Positions 18,089 to 26,985 of a stretch of 64,000 bases of DNA are shown in pieces. Location of the stretch: the NCBI RefSeq assembly GCF_001460935.1, contig NZ_LN906597.1:1149398-1213397 (forward strand), in the 5' to 3' direction. Under the pieces are notes generated by a model. That model was not told the DNA's origin. It saw only the letters and a program-made list of their open reading frames with translations, and made no database searches. Position numbers and translations under genes: made by a program. Each line of letters starts with the position of its first letter. Position 1 is the first letter of the stretch. Source of the DNA: Candidatus Ichthyocystis hellenicum (GTDB taxonomy: Bacteria > Pseudomonadota > Gammaproteobacteria > Burkholderiales > 2013Ark19i).

Positions 18089-19309
18089 GTGCTAAATACA
18101 GAGAGCTTAACTAAAAAGTTTCCTCCTTCCATTTTGATGTCAATATTAAGTGGTTTTACTGCTTTTTTGAATTTGTATGTAGCTCAACCATTTTTTGTTG
18201 AATTGTCTAATAGCTTTCATGTTTCTATTTCTTCTATTGCTTTTGTTCAGTCTTTGCTTTTGTTAGTGTTGGCAATATCTTCTCCTTTTGTTTCTGCCTG
18301 TAATGATATTTATGGTAGGGACTTGATGTTGAAAATTTCATTTGCTGGATTGGTTATTTGTCAACTTGTTACGTCTATAGCAACTAAATTTTGGATATTT
18401 GCTATGGCTCAATCGTTGCTGGGTTTTTTCCCTCCAGCTATTATTACTGCAGCAGTTATAGCTGCATCTAAGCAATCATCTCATGATGCTTCATTGCGAG
18501 GGTCACGTCTGTATATAATAAGTATTGCTACTGGAGGTACAGTATCGCGTCTATTATCTGGGGTAATTTCTGATATCTTCGGAGGGTGGAGAGTATCGTA
18601 CGCAGCTATTGGTTTAATAACCGCTGTTTTTTCGTTCATAGTGCTTGTTTTATTGGTTAAACCTGATAATCACAGCGCAACGCATTTGAGAAAGAACTCT
18701 CTAAAAAATAAAGTACTCCATGTCATTTCTGAGCTTGGTGAGCATTTGACAAATACTAGCTTGCTCAAAGTTTATTTTTGTGGGTTTTTACTGCTTTTTT
18801 CTATTATTTCAGTTTACACGATTAATGTTTTGCGATTATCACACTATCCGTTTGAAACTTCTGCTACGGAGAGGGGAGCACTGTTCTTGGCTAATTTAGT
18901 AGGGTGTCTTGTTGCTTCACGTGCCATGATTATTCTACACAATCGTAGTCGTAGCTATACTTTCTGGTATTACTCTGTTTTTTCGATGATTTTAGGTGTG
19001 TTTGTTTGTTGGATTCAAAGTAAGTTTTTTGTGTTCCTTGGGACGTTTATTGCTGTGTCAGGATGTTTCGGAGTTCAAATTTGTTCTTTGTCTTCTGTTT
19101 CAATGAGAGCAACCAGAGCGCATTCTTCTGCTGTTGGGCTATACACTACTTCTTATTATTTGGGTGGTTTCTCAGGAAGTTACTATATGGCTTATATGTA
19201 CGAGCATAGAGGTGTTTCTCATTGTATAACTTCCCTGTTGTTGGTATCAGTTATCCTAATGATGCTTCCTCTAAGTGTTAGTTCCAAAAAGAAATCTGTA
19301 GATTTATAG
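18089..19309 (+). CDS. Major facilitator superfamily transporter
   Basis: A 406-residue inner-membrane protein with about 12 hydrophobic segments in two halves, the normal MFS layout. The loop between segments 2 and 3 reads N-D-I-Y-G-R-D, a variant of the family G-x-x-x-D-(R/K)-x-G-R-(R/K) signature. The first span contains Y-V-A-Q-P-F-F. The closest style is the multidrug/arabinose-efflux-type permeases, but the substrate cannot be told from sequence. The GTG start at 18089 has a TAGGTGG site. The end overlaps murI (convergent) by 6 bp. Confidence 0.88.
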   Translation: MLNTESLTKKFPPSILMSILSGFTAFLNLYVAQPFFVELSNSFHVSISSIAFVQSLLLLVLAISSPFVSACNDIYGRDLMLKISFAGLVICQLVTSIATKFWIFAMAQSLLGFFPPAIITAAVIAASKQSSHDASLRGSRLYIISIATGGTVSRLLSGVISDIFGGWRVSYAAIGLITAVFSFIVLVLLVKPDNHSATHLRKNSLKNKVLHVISELGEHLTNTSLLKVYFCGFLLLFSIISVYTINVLRLSHYPFETSATERGALFLANLVGCLVASRAMIILHNRSRSYTFWYYSVFSMILGVFVCWIQSKFFVFLGTFIAVSGCFGVQICSLSSVSMRATRAHSSAVGLYTTSYYLGGFSGSYYMAYMYEHRGVSHCITSLLLVSVILMMLPLSVSSKKKSVDL

Positions 19310-20080
19310 GGGGGTAACCACTACATCTTTTTGTAGTAATCGAGAAAAAGATTTAGTACATAACGATGGGTTTCCTGTGGTTAAGAATTCGTCTGTATGA
19401 TTATCTTTATGTGATGGTATTATTGGTTCTGCTATTATGTTCATTAATCTTTCCGATATACTTTTTTCCGTGTGGATGATGTTGGTTCCTGGGGGCAATT
19501 CTTCCCTAATTTGGGATAGTATTAGAGGGTAGTGAGAGCAACCAAGTATCAGTGTGTCTATGTTTTTTTCATATACAAACTTCAAGTGACTACATATAAT
19601 CGATTCTTCTACCTTGTCGTCGTGTTCTATGCTCTCCGCTAGTCCTTGATCAACTTGGAAAAAAAAAGAGCAGTCTTTTCCATACTGGTTTATTAATTGT
19701 ATGACTTTAGTGCTAGTAATGGTCAATTTCGTTGCTAAGAGACCGATGTTTCCATTTTTTGACAAATGTGATGCGGGTTTTATACCGGGTTCCATTCCGA
19801 TGAAATTTGTACTCTGGAACTTTAGTCGTAATTCTGATAGCGCTTGCACTGTAGCTGTGTTGCAGGCAATTATTATAATAGAGCACTGCTTATGTATGAG
19901 TACTTTTGATAGCTTAGTTACTCTTTGGCATATATCTTGTGTGCTGCGAATTCCGTATGGCATGTAGGCAGTGTCGGCAATGTAAATGATTCGGTGTTGT
20001 GTTTTGATATTTGATCTTATAGCTTTCCATACACTCAGCCCTCCAACCCCAGAGTCTATTATGCCGATCATACCGTTCAA
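19304..20080 (-). CDS. murI: Glutamate racemase MurI
   Basis: Makes D-glutamate for peptidoglycan, implying that the organism still builds a cell wall. It is 258 residues. The substrate-site D-S-G-V-G-G is at residues 9-14. The two catalytic cysteines sit in A-C-N-T-A-T (C73) and L-G-C-S-H-Y-P-L (C181). The start codon overlaps the stop of the upstream helicase gene by 4 bp, so the two are probably translationally coupled. The 3' end overlaps the convergent MFS gene. Confidence 0.96.
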   Translation of the reverse strand: MNGMIGIIDSGVGGLSVWKAIRSNIKTQHRIIYIADTAYMPYGIRSTQDICQRVTKLSKVLIHKQCSIIIIACNTATVQALSELRLKFQSTNFIGMEPGIKPASHLSKNGNIGLLATKLTITSTKVIQLINQYGKDCSFFFQVDQGLAESIEHDDKVEESIICSHLKFVYEKNIDTLILGCSHYPLILSQIREELPPGTNIIHTEKSISERLMNIIAEPIIPSHKDNHTDEFLTTGNPSLCTKSFSRLLQKDVVVTPL

Positions 20081-21453
20081 TTCGCTGATGCAGGTTTTAC
20101 ATGAGGCTGAAACAAAGCAGCAACTTTTTTCTTTTCAGTTGTACTTCTTTTTATAGAAAAATGTGATACGGACGTGCAATTTTTTTCCCTCTCTACTTCA
20201 GCCATGTATGGTCTGTCGACAAAGTCACTATCATCACAATCAGATGCAGCATTACCGCTAGGTTTGTTCGTATTGTTTATATGGTGGCGTCGGTTGGTGT
20301 TAGAGTTACTGGTACTTCCGCTATCTTCTAATGAAATGCGTCTTATTTTTTTTCCTATCAAATTTTCAATCTCTTTTAAACGCTTTTCGTCCTGTGGCGT
20401 TATCAACGATCTTGCTATACCTTTCTGTCCTCGACGACCGGTTCTTCCTATACGGTGAACGTAGGATTCTGATGATTGCGGAAGACTGAAATTTATTACT
20501 TCCGGCAAGTCAGAAATATCTAAACCACGGGCAGCAATATCAGTAGCTATCAATATGTCTACATTCTGGGTTTTAAATGCTTCTAGTGTTTCTACGCGTT
20601 CTTTCTGTGATCTGTCACCATGTATTGCAGCTGCCAATAATCCTTTGTCTGATAACCATTGGGATAAACGTGTGCAAACCTCTTTAGTTTCAACAAAAAT
20701 TAGTGTTTTTTGGTTAGTTTGTCGCAATAGCTGCAGCAATACGGCTTGCCTGTTTTTGTCCGAAACCACATGTATGACATGCTCTATGGTATCCGCAACA
20801 GAATTGAGCTCAGATACTTGTATTCTTATCGGATTGCGTAGAATTTTTTGAGCAAGGACATCAATTTCAGGGGATATGGTTGCTGAAAACAAAAGATTCT
20901 GTCTTTCGACGGGTAGGTGGCCAATTATTCTTGTAATGTCAGGCAAAAAACCCATGTCTAACATGCAGTCTACTTCGTCTAGGATTAGGATGCCTATTTC
21001 CTGGCAGCGTATATTTTGTAATCGCAGATGATCTAGCAGTCTTCCTGGTGTTGCAACTATTATTTCTCGCCCTTCACGCAAAGCTTGTGACTGTACGTCT
21101 ATGTGCATTCCCCCAAATATGGCACATGAGCGCAGAGGTATAAAAGGAGAAAATTTATTGACGGCTTCGCAAACTTGCAATGCCAACTCTCTAGTTGGTT
21201 CCAAAATCAGAACGCGAGGAGGATGTTTTGCTGGGGAAAAACTATTGTTAGCCCACGGAGCTATTCGTTGTATTACCGGAAGTGAGAAGCTGGCGGTTTT
21301 TCCAGTTCCTGTTTGGGCAATACCAAGAACGTCGCGGCAAGAGAGAACGGCAGGTATGGCGCTTTCTTGTATCGGTGTAGGATTTTTGTACCCCAACTGA
21401 TCCAATATGGCCAACAGTTCAGGAATCAGACCTAGATCTTCAAAACTAGTCAT
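20077..21453 (-). CDS. rhlE: DEAD-box RNA helicase RhlE-like, with DEVD motif II
   Basis: A 458-residue RNA helicase. Motifs: Q motif with Y-K-N-P-T-P-I-Q, Walker A A-Q-T-G-T-G-K-T (46-53), P-T-R-E-L-A, A-T-P-G-R, motif II at 159-162, S-A-T, and H-R-I-G-R-T-G-R. Motif II reads D-E-V-D rather than D-E-A-D, a conservative change that should still bind Mg-ATP. The C-terminal roughly 90 residues are low-complexity with Asn/Asp/Ser then basic patches, a typical variable RNA-binding tail. murI follows with a 4-bp overlap. The divergent 226-bp interval to hemC holds both promoters. Confidence 0.93.
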   Translation of the reverse strand: MTSFEDLGLIPELLAILDQLGYKNPTPIQESAIPAVLSCRDVLGIAQTGTGKTASFSLPVIQRIAPWANNSFSPAKHPPRVLILEPTRELALQVCEAVNKFSPFIPLRSCAIFGGMHIDVQSQALREGREIIVATPGRLLDHLRLQNIRCQEIGILILDEVDCMLDMGFLPDITRIIGHLPVERQNLLFSATISPEIDVLAQKILRNPIRIQVSELNSVADTIEHVIHVVSDKNRQAVLLQLLRQTNQKTLIFVETKEVCTRLSQWLSDKGLLAAAIHGDRSQKERVETLEAFKTQNVDILIATDIAARGLDISDLPEVINFSLPQSSESYVHRIGRTGRRGQKGIARSLITPQDEKRLKEIENLIGKKIRRISLEDSGSTSNSNTNRRHHINNTNKPSGNAASDCDDSDFVDRPYMAEVEREKNCTSVSHFSIKRSTTEKKKVAALFQPHVKPASAN

Positions 21454-21679
21454 GCACCACTATCTCCGATAGCCACAGGGTTGAACTTCACATTGTCCAG
21501 TACTATTCTCCGGATCACCAGTATTTTACTTACACATTCTTGCTTAGACAGGAGAATTAGTTATCAATTGTGGTAGATTATAGTTGATTTTCATCTAGTT
21601 ATCAAAGATAAAGACTAGATTGATACTATATTTATGACCCATGAGGTATATTCAGGGCTTTTAATCTTGTTTCAAGGCA

Positions 21680-22621
21680 ATGTTTGGTATGTCATTTTCT
21701 AATTGCAATTTGCCTTCTTCTTTTTCTATTGCAACTCGATCTTCAGAGTTAGCTTTGTGGCAGGCTAACTCGATTCGCAATCATTTGTTGAATTTTTACC
21801 CGCAATTGTCAATAGATCTTTTACCTATAAAGACACAAGGAGATCTTATTGTAGATCTCGATGATTGGAGGAGCGTTGCCTCCAGAGGGATATTTGTTAG
21901 GCAATTGGAATTGGCAATTATGGAAGGGGAGGCTTTTTGTGCAGTTCATTCGTTGAAAGATGTTCCTTATTTGCTACCTGAAGGACTGGACTTGGTCTGG
22001 ATAGGTCACAGAGATGATCCGTCAGATGCTTTTGTGTCATATGGCTATGACTCTCTTGAAGATGTACCAATTGGAGGTAGCATTGGTACATCTAGTATTC
22101 GTCGTTCTGTTCAGATTAAATATTATCGTCCAGACCTTAAAATTGTTCCTATTCGCGGTAATGTACTGACGCGCCTAAAAAAAATTCAAGAACTTTCTTT
22201 AGCTGGGATTATTTTATCTTCGTCAGGATTAACTAGATTGGGGTTGGATTCACTTATAAAGCAACGTTTATCTTTTTCAATTAGTATTCCAGCGCCAGGA
22301 CAGGGTTTTTTAGCTATTGAGGCCAAAAAAGAGTACGAAAATTTAGATGTTTGGTCCCTTATGAATGATGAAGATGCCATTCTTGCTAAGACTGAACGGC
22401 GTTTAGGGGAAATGCTGGGTGCAAATTGTAATATTCCTTTGGCGGCTTATGCTTTTTATGAGAAATCAGGCATTGCCCTTCACGCCCGTCTTTTTTCCTC
22501 AGATGGGACTGATATGATTGAATTTAATGACACTGTATCTAGCAGGGGTGATTGGCAAAGCCTTGCCGATAGAGCAGTACAATATTTTCAAGAGGGGGCG
22601 TTTTTTGCTAGGAAATTATGA
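21680..22621 (+). CDS. hemC: Porphobilinogen deaminase HemC
   Basis: Joins four porphobilinogens into hydroxymethylbilane in haem synthesis. It is 313 residues. Motifs: I-A-T-R-S-S-E-L-A-L-W-Q at the N-terminus, K-D-V-P near 93, G-T-S-S-I-R-R-S near 136-143, and the dipyrromethane cofactor cysteine C250 in G-A-N-C-N-I-P-L. The ATG has an AAGG about 5 bases upstream. It is the first gene of hemC-hemD-hemX-hemY on one strand with near-zero spacing, a typical gamma/beta-proteobacterial operon. Confidence 0.97.
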   Translation: MFGMSFSNCNLPSSFSIATRSSELALWQANSIRNHLLNFYPQLSIDLLPIKTQGDLIVDLDDWRSVASRGIFVRQLELAIMEGEAFCAVHSLKDVPYLLPEGLDLVWIGHRDDPSDAFVSYGYDSLEDVPIGGSIGTSSIRRSVQIKYYRPDLKIVPIRGNVLTRLKKIQELSLAGIILSSSGLTRLGLDSLIKQRLSFSISIPAPGQGFLAIEAKKEYENLDVWSLMNDEDAILAKTERRLGEMLGANCNIPLAAYAFYEKSGIALHARLFSSDGTDMIEFNDTVSSRGDWQSLADRAVQYFQEGAFFARKL

Positions 22622-22622
22622 A

Positions 22623-23366
22623 ATGGCATTTTCTTCTTCAATTTTTTTGATTACTAAAATGCCTAATCAGGCCGATAATTTGTGTTATTTGCTTAATAAA
22701 AACAATGTTTGTGCAGCATCTTTTCCTATTTTTGTAATCAATCCACTATCGCCTCCATTGCCTGCGTATAATCACTATGATTTTGGAATTTTTGTTAGTA
22801 GCTATTCTGTATGGAATGCATTTTCCCTATATGATATTCCGGTGACAGCAAATTATTGGCTTGCTACTGGTAAGGGCACTGCTAATGCTATGTCGATGTA
22901 TTTGCCCATTGAAACTATTTTATTTAAAGATGGGTATGGTGGGAGTGATACCGTACGTGAAATTTTGCAAGGTCTACCATCTTTTGTTAAAGGTAATAAA
23001 ATTTTACTAGTGCGGGGTGAACCAACTCGGTCTGATTTGGCTCAATGGTTGCGTGAAGAGGGAACATTGCTAGAAGAGTATGTTTGTTATCAGCGTTGCG
23101 TTGATAGTGATTGGACTAATCGTTTATTGTCTTTCATAGATAATTTTAAAGAAATAGTTTTGGTTTTTACCAGTACCGAAGTTGCTAGGATTATCTGTTC
23201 TTTTTTGCAAAATAACCATTTTTATGGAGTTGCTTTTTCTTTTCTTTGTAGTCACCCTAGAATTCGTGATACGGTTCTGGGATATAAGTTGGGACCTGTA
23301 TTTTTATCATCTCCTGGTGAGGATAATTTGACTAATGCTATTTATAACATTTCACTAACTATGTAA
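22623..23366 (+). CDS. hemD: Uroporphyrinogen-III synthase HemD
   Basis: Cyclises and inverts ring D of hydroxymethylbilane. The family is poorly conserved, so the call rests on position, length (247 residues) and style. There are two alternating Rossmann-like halves, I-F-L-I-T-K in the first strand, and I-L-L-V-R-G-E and L-V-F-T-S-T-E in the second half (the family often has a T-S or S-S there). The start at 22623 is one base after the hemC stop. The longer in-frame start inside hemC was rejected because its extra residues are an out-of-frame reading of hemC. Confidence 0.88.
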   Translation: MAFSSSIFLITKMPNQADNLCYLLNKNNVCAASFPIFVINPLSPPLPAYNHYDFGIFVSSYSVWNAFSLYDIPVTANYWLATGKGTANAMSMYLPIETILFKDGYGGSDTVREILQGLPSFVKGNKILLVRGEPTRSDLAQWLREEGTLLEEYVCYQRCVDSDWTNRLLSFIDNFKEIVLVFTSTEVARIICSFLQNNHFYGVAFSFLCSHPRIRDTVLGYKLGPVFLSSPGEDNLTNAIYNISLTM

Positions 23367-23436
23367 TATTTGGGAGTAACTGTTTTTTTATGCTCTTCAA
23401 ATGAAAATTATGTAATGAAAGAGAGAGGGTGCAATT

Positions 23437-24495
23437 GTGGCAGATTTATCTCCAGAATCAATAGATAATAAACAAGAGCCTAAACTGTCTGTTTTGTCAT
23501 TTTGGGTTAAGATATTTTTTATACTGTTGTTTGTTGTTGGTATTTTCGGGATATTTTTTGCTAGCAATGTGTTGTACGAGTATGTTGCCACTAACAAGCA
23601 TATGATTGCCACTTTACTTAACTCTGACCGATTTCATGCTAGTGATTTGAGTAATTTATCACGCCGTGTTCGTGAGATAGACGATCAGTTGAATGTTTTG
23701 CGTAGTAGATACGAGAGTAGTGCAGAGCTCTTGAATCATTACTCGGATGTTCATAATACTCAAGTCCTTGTTCAGATACGAGATTATGTTGGTGTTGCTA
23801 CCTCTAATCTTATGTGGATGAGTCATCCAGATCGTGCTGTATCTATTTTGGCTTCGGCCTATCTTTTATCTAAGGGTGTTGCTGATCCAGCTTTTTCTCG
23901 ATTAGCTGATTTGATTAAAGTCAAGATAGATATTCTTAAGGGGCTGCCCTTGTATGGTAGCGACGATTTTTATGCGCAAATGGTATATTTCAAAAATACT
24001 CTGGATATCCTTCGTTTTGTTGGTTATTCATCATCTAATCGTATAGATAAATATAACTTACACACGGATGATAGTGATCCAAACTCATTTTGGAAGAGTG
24101 TGTGGGTGCAGTTTCAGCGTAAATTTCATGATTTTGTTCGTATTTACCACGAAAGTGATCCAAATTTAGTGCTTTTAACTCCTGAAGAGAAGAATTTTGT
24201 TATGGAGATGATTCATCTTCACACCCTTTCTTTGAAGTTATCATGGGTTATTCATGATCAGAATTCCTACAATAGCAGTCTTGATAAACTTAGCAAGTTT
24301 GTTGATAGATATTTTGATCATGATGATAATTACAATAAATTTAAAGATATTATTGCTAAGCTATACTTGATAAAATTTGTTCCTCCTGAAGTTATTAATA
24401 TGTCAGACATAGAACATTGTATTGACCATATTCAAGCTGCACAAAAAAATCTAGTTTTGGTGCCTGTTGAGAGCTCGAAAGAGGTGTCCGCATGA
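23437..24495 (+). CDS. hemX: HemX-like membrane protein
   Basis: A 352-residue protein with a GTG start and a GAGAGAGGG ribosome site 7 bases upstream. A short cytoplasmic N-terminus is followed by one membrane span (residues about 25-48, F-F-I-L-L-F-V-V-G-I-F-G), then a periplasmic coiled coil (L-S-R-R-V-R-E-I-D-D-Q-L) and a helical domain. This is the layout of HemX, encoded after hemD in proteobacteria. Its precise role is unclear, although it is often annotated as a uroporphyrinogen-III methyltransferase relative. No methyltransferase motif is visible. It overlaps hemY by 4 bp. Confidence 0.82.
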   Translation: MADLSPESIDNKQEPKLSVLSFWVKIFFILLFVVGIFGIFFASNVLYEYVATNKHMIATLLNSDRFHASDLSNLSRRVREIDDQLNVLRSRYESSAELLNHYSDVHNTQVLVQIRDYVGVATSNLMWMSHPDRAVSILASAYLLSKGVADPAFSRLADLIKVKIDILKGLPLYGSDDFYAQMVYFKNTLDILRFVGYSSSNRIDKYNLHTDDSDPNSFWKSVWVQFQRKFHDFVRIYHESDPNLVLLTPEEKNFVMEMIHLHTLSLKLSWVIHDQNSYNSSLDKLSKFVDRYFDHDDNYNKFKDIIAKLYLIKFVPPEVINMSDIEHCIDHIQAAQKNLVLVPVESSKEVSA

Positions 24496-25676
24496 TGAAG
24501 AAGTTTTTACAGTTGCTTGTTTTTTTTGCAGTGATAGTTTTTTTTACCGTCCTGGCGTTTCATTCTCACGGGGGATCTGTTCTATTTACTGTTCCACCAT
24601 ACCGTGTCGAAGTTTCATTCTTATTCTTTATATTATGTGCCTCATTTATCTTCTTTGGTGGTTATTTTTTGATACGGTTGGTTGATTTTTTTTTCCGCAT
24701 ACCTGATCGACTGCGTACTATACATCAACGGAAAAAGCATAATTCAGCTCTTCGATTGTTTTCTGAGGGTTTTGTGTACTTTTTAGAGGGGCGGTATGCT
24801 CGTGCTGCGAATGCTGCAGAGCAGTCTTTTGAGGCTAATTTGGTTCCGATTGTGTCTGGGCTTATGGCTGCCCAGTCATACCACGCCTTGGGAAAAGTTT
24901 CTGAGAGAGATTACTGGTTGGATGTGGTGAAAAATCTCCAAGGCGGGGAGCGCGCGCAGCGCTTGACGGCTGCGGAGTTGTATTTGAATGACAATAACCC
25001 TACTAGGGCATTAGAATTGCTTTCTCCTTACGTTTTGGATTCTAGTACAAGATATCTTGCGGTGACTAGGTTATTGTTTCTTACTTATCTTTCTTTGGAG
25101 AACTGGTCAGAAGCTATGAGGTGTTTCCGTATTTTAGAGAAAAGGCAGTCTATTCATCCGGCCTCTTTTTTTTCGCTAAAGCAGGAACTTTATCAAGGAC
25201 TTGTTTCCAACACTGAAAGTGTTGAAGATCTGAAAAAGTTCTTTTCATGTTTATCTGAGTCAGACCAAAAATTACACATAGTGCGTGTGGTAAAGAGATT
25301 TTTGGAGTTGTTGGACTATGGGTTGGCTCGTCGTTACATTGAAGATTACCATAGGAAGGATTGGTCTTCTGAGTTAGCTCTGCTATATTCAGATTCTTGT
25401 GAAGATAATACAATTACTCATCAGATTGAGTGTGCTGAATTTTGGTTGCTTAACCACCAGGATGATGCTTATCTGTTAGTAACTTTGGCTAAATTGTGCC
25501 AAAAAAAGTCTCTTTGGGGTAAAGCTAGGGAGTATTTAGAGCAGGCTTGTTCCTATGGCGATGATATGGTTTTGCCTATTTACGAAAAAGCTTCCTTGCT
25601 TGATCGGTTGGGAGAGCATGAGCAAGCCAATGTTTTATATAGAAGGTGCGCTAAAAAGACATTATCTAGGCCATAG
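24492..25676 (+). CDS. hemY: HemY-like protein, membrane-anchored TPR protein
   Basis: A 394-residue protein with two N-terminal membrane spans (about 5-25 and 38-62) followed by a cytoplasmic tetratricopeptide-type helical region. Examples are E-G-R-Y-A-R-A-A-N-A-A-E-Q and G-E-H-E-Q-A-N-V-L-Y. This is the HemY_N plus TPR architecture encoded last in proteobacterial hemCDXY operons. It probably scaffolds haem-synthesis enzymes at the inner membrane; it is not the protoporphyrinogen oxidase that shares the name. Its ATG overlaps the hemX stop. A terminator hairpin overlaps the stop codon. Confidence 0.87.
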   Translation: MMKKFLQLLVFFAVIVFFTVLAFHSHGGSVLFTVPPYRVEVSFLFFILCASFIFFGGYFLIRLVDFFFRIPDRLRTIHQRKKHNSALRLFSEGFVYFLEGRYARAANAAEQSFEANLVPIVSGLMAAQSYHALGKVSERDYWLDVVKNLQGGERAQRLTAAELYLNDNNPTRALELLSPYVLDSSTRYLAVTRLLFLTYLSLENWSEAMRCFRILEKRQSIHPASFFSLKQELYQGLVSNTESVEDLKKFFSCLSESDQKLHIVRVVKRFLELLDYGLARRYIEDYHRKDWSSELALLYSDSCEDNTITHQIECAEFWLLNHQDDAYLLVTLAKLCQKKSLWGKAREYLEQACSYGDDMVLPIYEKASLLDRLGEHEQANVLYRRCAKKTLSRP

Positions 25677-25699
25677 TATTTCCGGTACTATCTTTTTTT
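25673..25699 (+). terminator. Rho-independent terminator of the hem operon
   Basis: A 6-bp stem ATAGTA/TACTAT with a 7-base loop lies at 25673-25691, followed by a run of seven T at 25693-25699. It begins at the hemY stop codon. Confidence 0.65.
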
Positions 25700-25854
25700 A
25701 GGTGTAGGATGTATACTACCAATCTTTGTTTAGTCCTGGTATGTCTCTGGTGCTTGGCATAGCTACCAGTTTGTTGTTGTTGTTTGCTTTGTCAGTTATG
25801 CTGTTGGTGTTTTAGGCGTGACAGTTTTTTTGTTTTATTAGAAGGATTTGCGTA

Positions 25855-26067
25855 ATGTCTCAGAAGAAAAAGGGAACAGTTAAGTGGTTTAGCGATTCCA
25901 AGGGGTATGGCTTTATTACTCCGGATGAGGGCGGTGAGGATCTGTTTGTTCATTATTCGGCTGTTCAAATGAATGGTTTTCGTACTCTTAAAGAGGGCCA
26001 GTTGGTGTTTTTTGAAGTGATAGATGGTCCTAAGGGTAAGCAGGCGGCTAATATACAATCTTGTTAG
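25855..26067 (+). CDS. Cold-shock domain protein (CspA family), copy 1
   Basis: A 70-residue single-stranded nucleic-acid-binding protein that acts as an RNA chaperone. RNP1 is K-G-Y-G-F-I and RNP2 is L-F-V-H-Y-S-A-V. The classic opening K-G-T-V-K-W-F is present. The ATG has AGAAGGA upstream. The 150-base T-rich interval between the hem terminator and the ATG is probably its leader, as is common for cold-shock genes. Copy 2 at 32923-33132 encodes almost the same protein (differing at about five residues plus one Lys) with many synonymous changes, so the duplication is not very recent. Confidence 0.96.
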   Translation: MSQKKKGTVKWFSDSKGYGFITPDEGGEDLFVHYSAVQMNGFRTLKEGQLVFFEVIDGPKGKQAANIQSC

Positions 26068-26097
26068 CATACAACAACTTACTGTTTCAAAATAAGG

Positions 26098-26118
26098 GCG
26101 CTGCTTCTAAGGCGGCGC
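26098..26118 (+). terminator. Hairpin after cold-shock gene copy 1
   Basis: A 7-bp GC-rich stem (GCGCTGC with GCGGCGC, one G-T pair) and a 7-base loop lie 31 bases after the stop. Only a weak T tract follows, so termination is plausible rather than certain. Confidence 0.45.
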
Positions 26119-26940
26119 TTCTCGGCTTTGTCCTTGTTTATTTCCTGGTGTGCAGTGCTTACTTATTGTAGCGCTTGCCTGTCTTTGTGCCTCATATCTG
26201 ATTTGTTGGAATCTTTTCATATTGTTTAGGTTTAACTCTGGATGTTTGGTCGTGTGGTTTTTTACTGCAATCTGACAATATCTCGTTGTTCTCGAAAAAA
26301 CTAATCATAGTAATGCTTGCTTATTTCAATGCTGTTTTCTAGTCAAGTGCAACGTAACCTACAATGAAGTTGTGACCAATTTGTGATTTAATATTTGCCG
26401 AAATTATACCTACAGTATGAGCGTAATGCGATTATGGAGTGTAAATTACTATCATTGATTTACAAATTAACACCGAACAGCACGAGAACTCTATCCTTCC
26501 TTAATTACTACAAGCTTACAGCTATTGTGTTCGTTAAGCTTATAGTCCGTGGGTATATCTATCGCAATTATATTTTATAATATGTTGTCTAAATGTGATT
26601 ACAAGTTTTAGTTTGTGATTATATAGCGACGGTATATGGTAGATATTGTAATAGTGTTTTAATAATGTTAGGAATAAGATAGTTATTTGATTTGCATGGT
26701 TAATATCCTATGTCTTAATTTATTCCGAGGAATTAAAGGTTTATTTTTTGTTATTTGGGTGTAAAAAATAAATTGTTTTTTGCTAAAGATGTATATTTAG
26801 TATTTTTGAAAAATAGTTGCATCGTAGCAGGGATGCTTCTAAGCTATTTCTAGATGCGCGTTGGTTATTTTTGTCATTAACGCACATTGCTTGCGATTTA
26901 AAGATTATTTAATCAATTTTACGGTGTATTTACTTATTTA
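26119..26940. other. AT-rich non-coding interval
   Basis: About 820 bases with no convincing gene. One 61-codon frame at 26395-26580 starts with a rare codon, has no ribosome site and has a low-complexity translation. This marks the start of the gene-sparse accessory region. No RNA gene or repeat was recognised in it. Confidence 0.5.
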
Positions 26941-26971
26941 TTAAGGCACGGCAATTTTTGTCGTGCCTTAA
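26941..26971 (-). terminator. Inverted repeat after the 560-aa membrane protein gene
   Basis: A perfect 10-bp stem TTAAGGCACG/CGTGCCTTAA, extendable by two more pairs including one G-T, has a short loop. It lies 15 bases past the stop of the minus-strand gene. The flanks are AT-rich but lack a strong T run, so it may act as a bidirectional terminator or an RNA-end stabiliser. Confidence 0.55.
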
Positions 26972-26985
26972 TACAAAGTCAAAAG

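Noticed and set aside
26395-26580. 61-codon frame after the first cold-shock gene
   Set aside because: Rare start codon, no ribosome site, composition typical of non-coding DNA.
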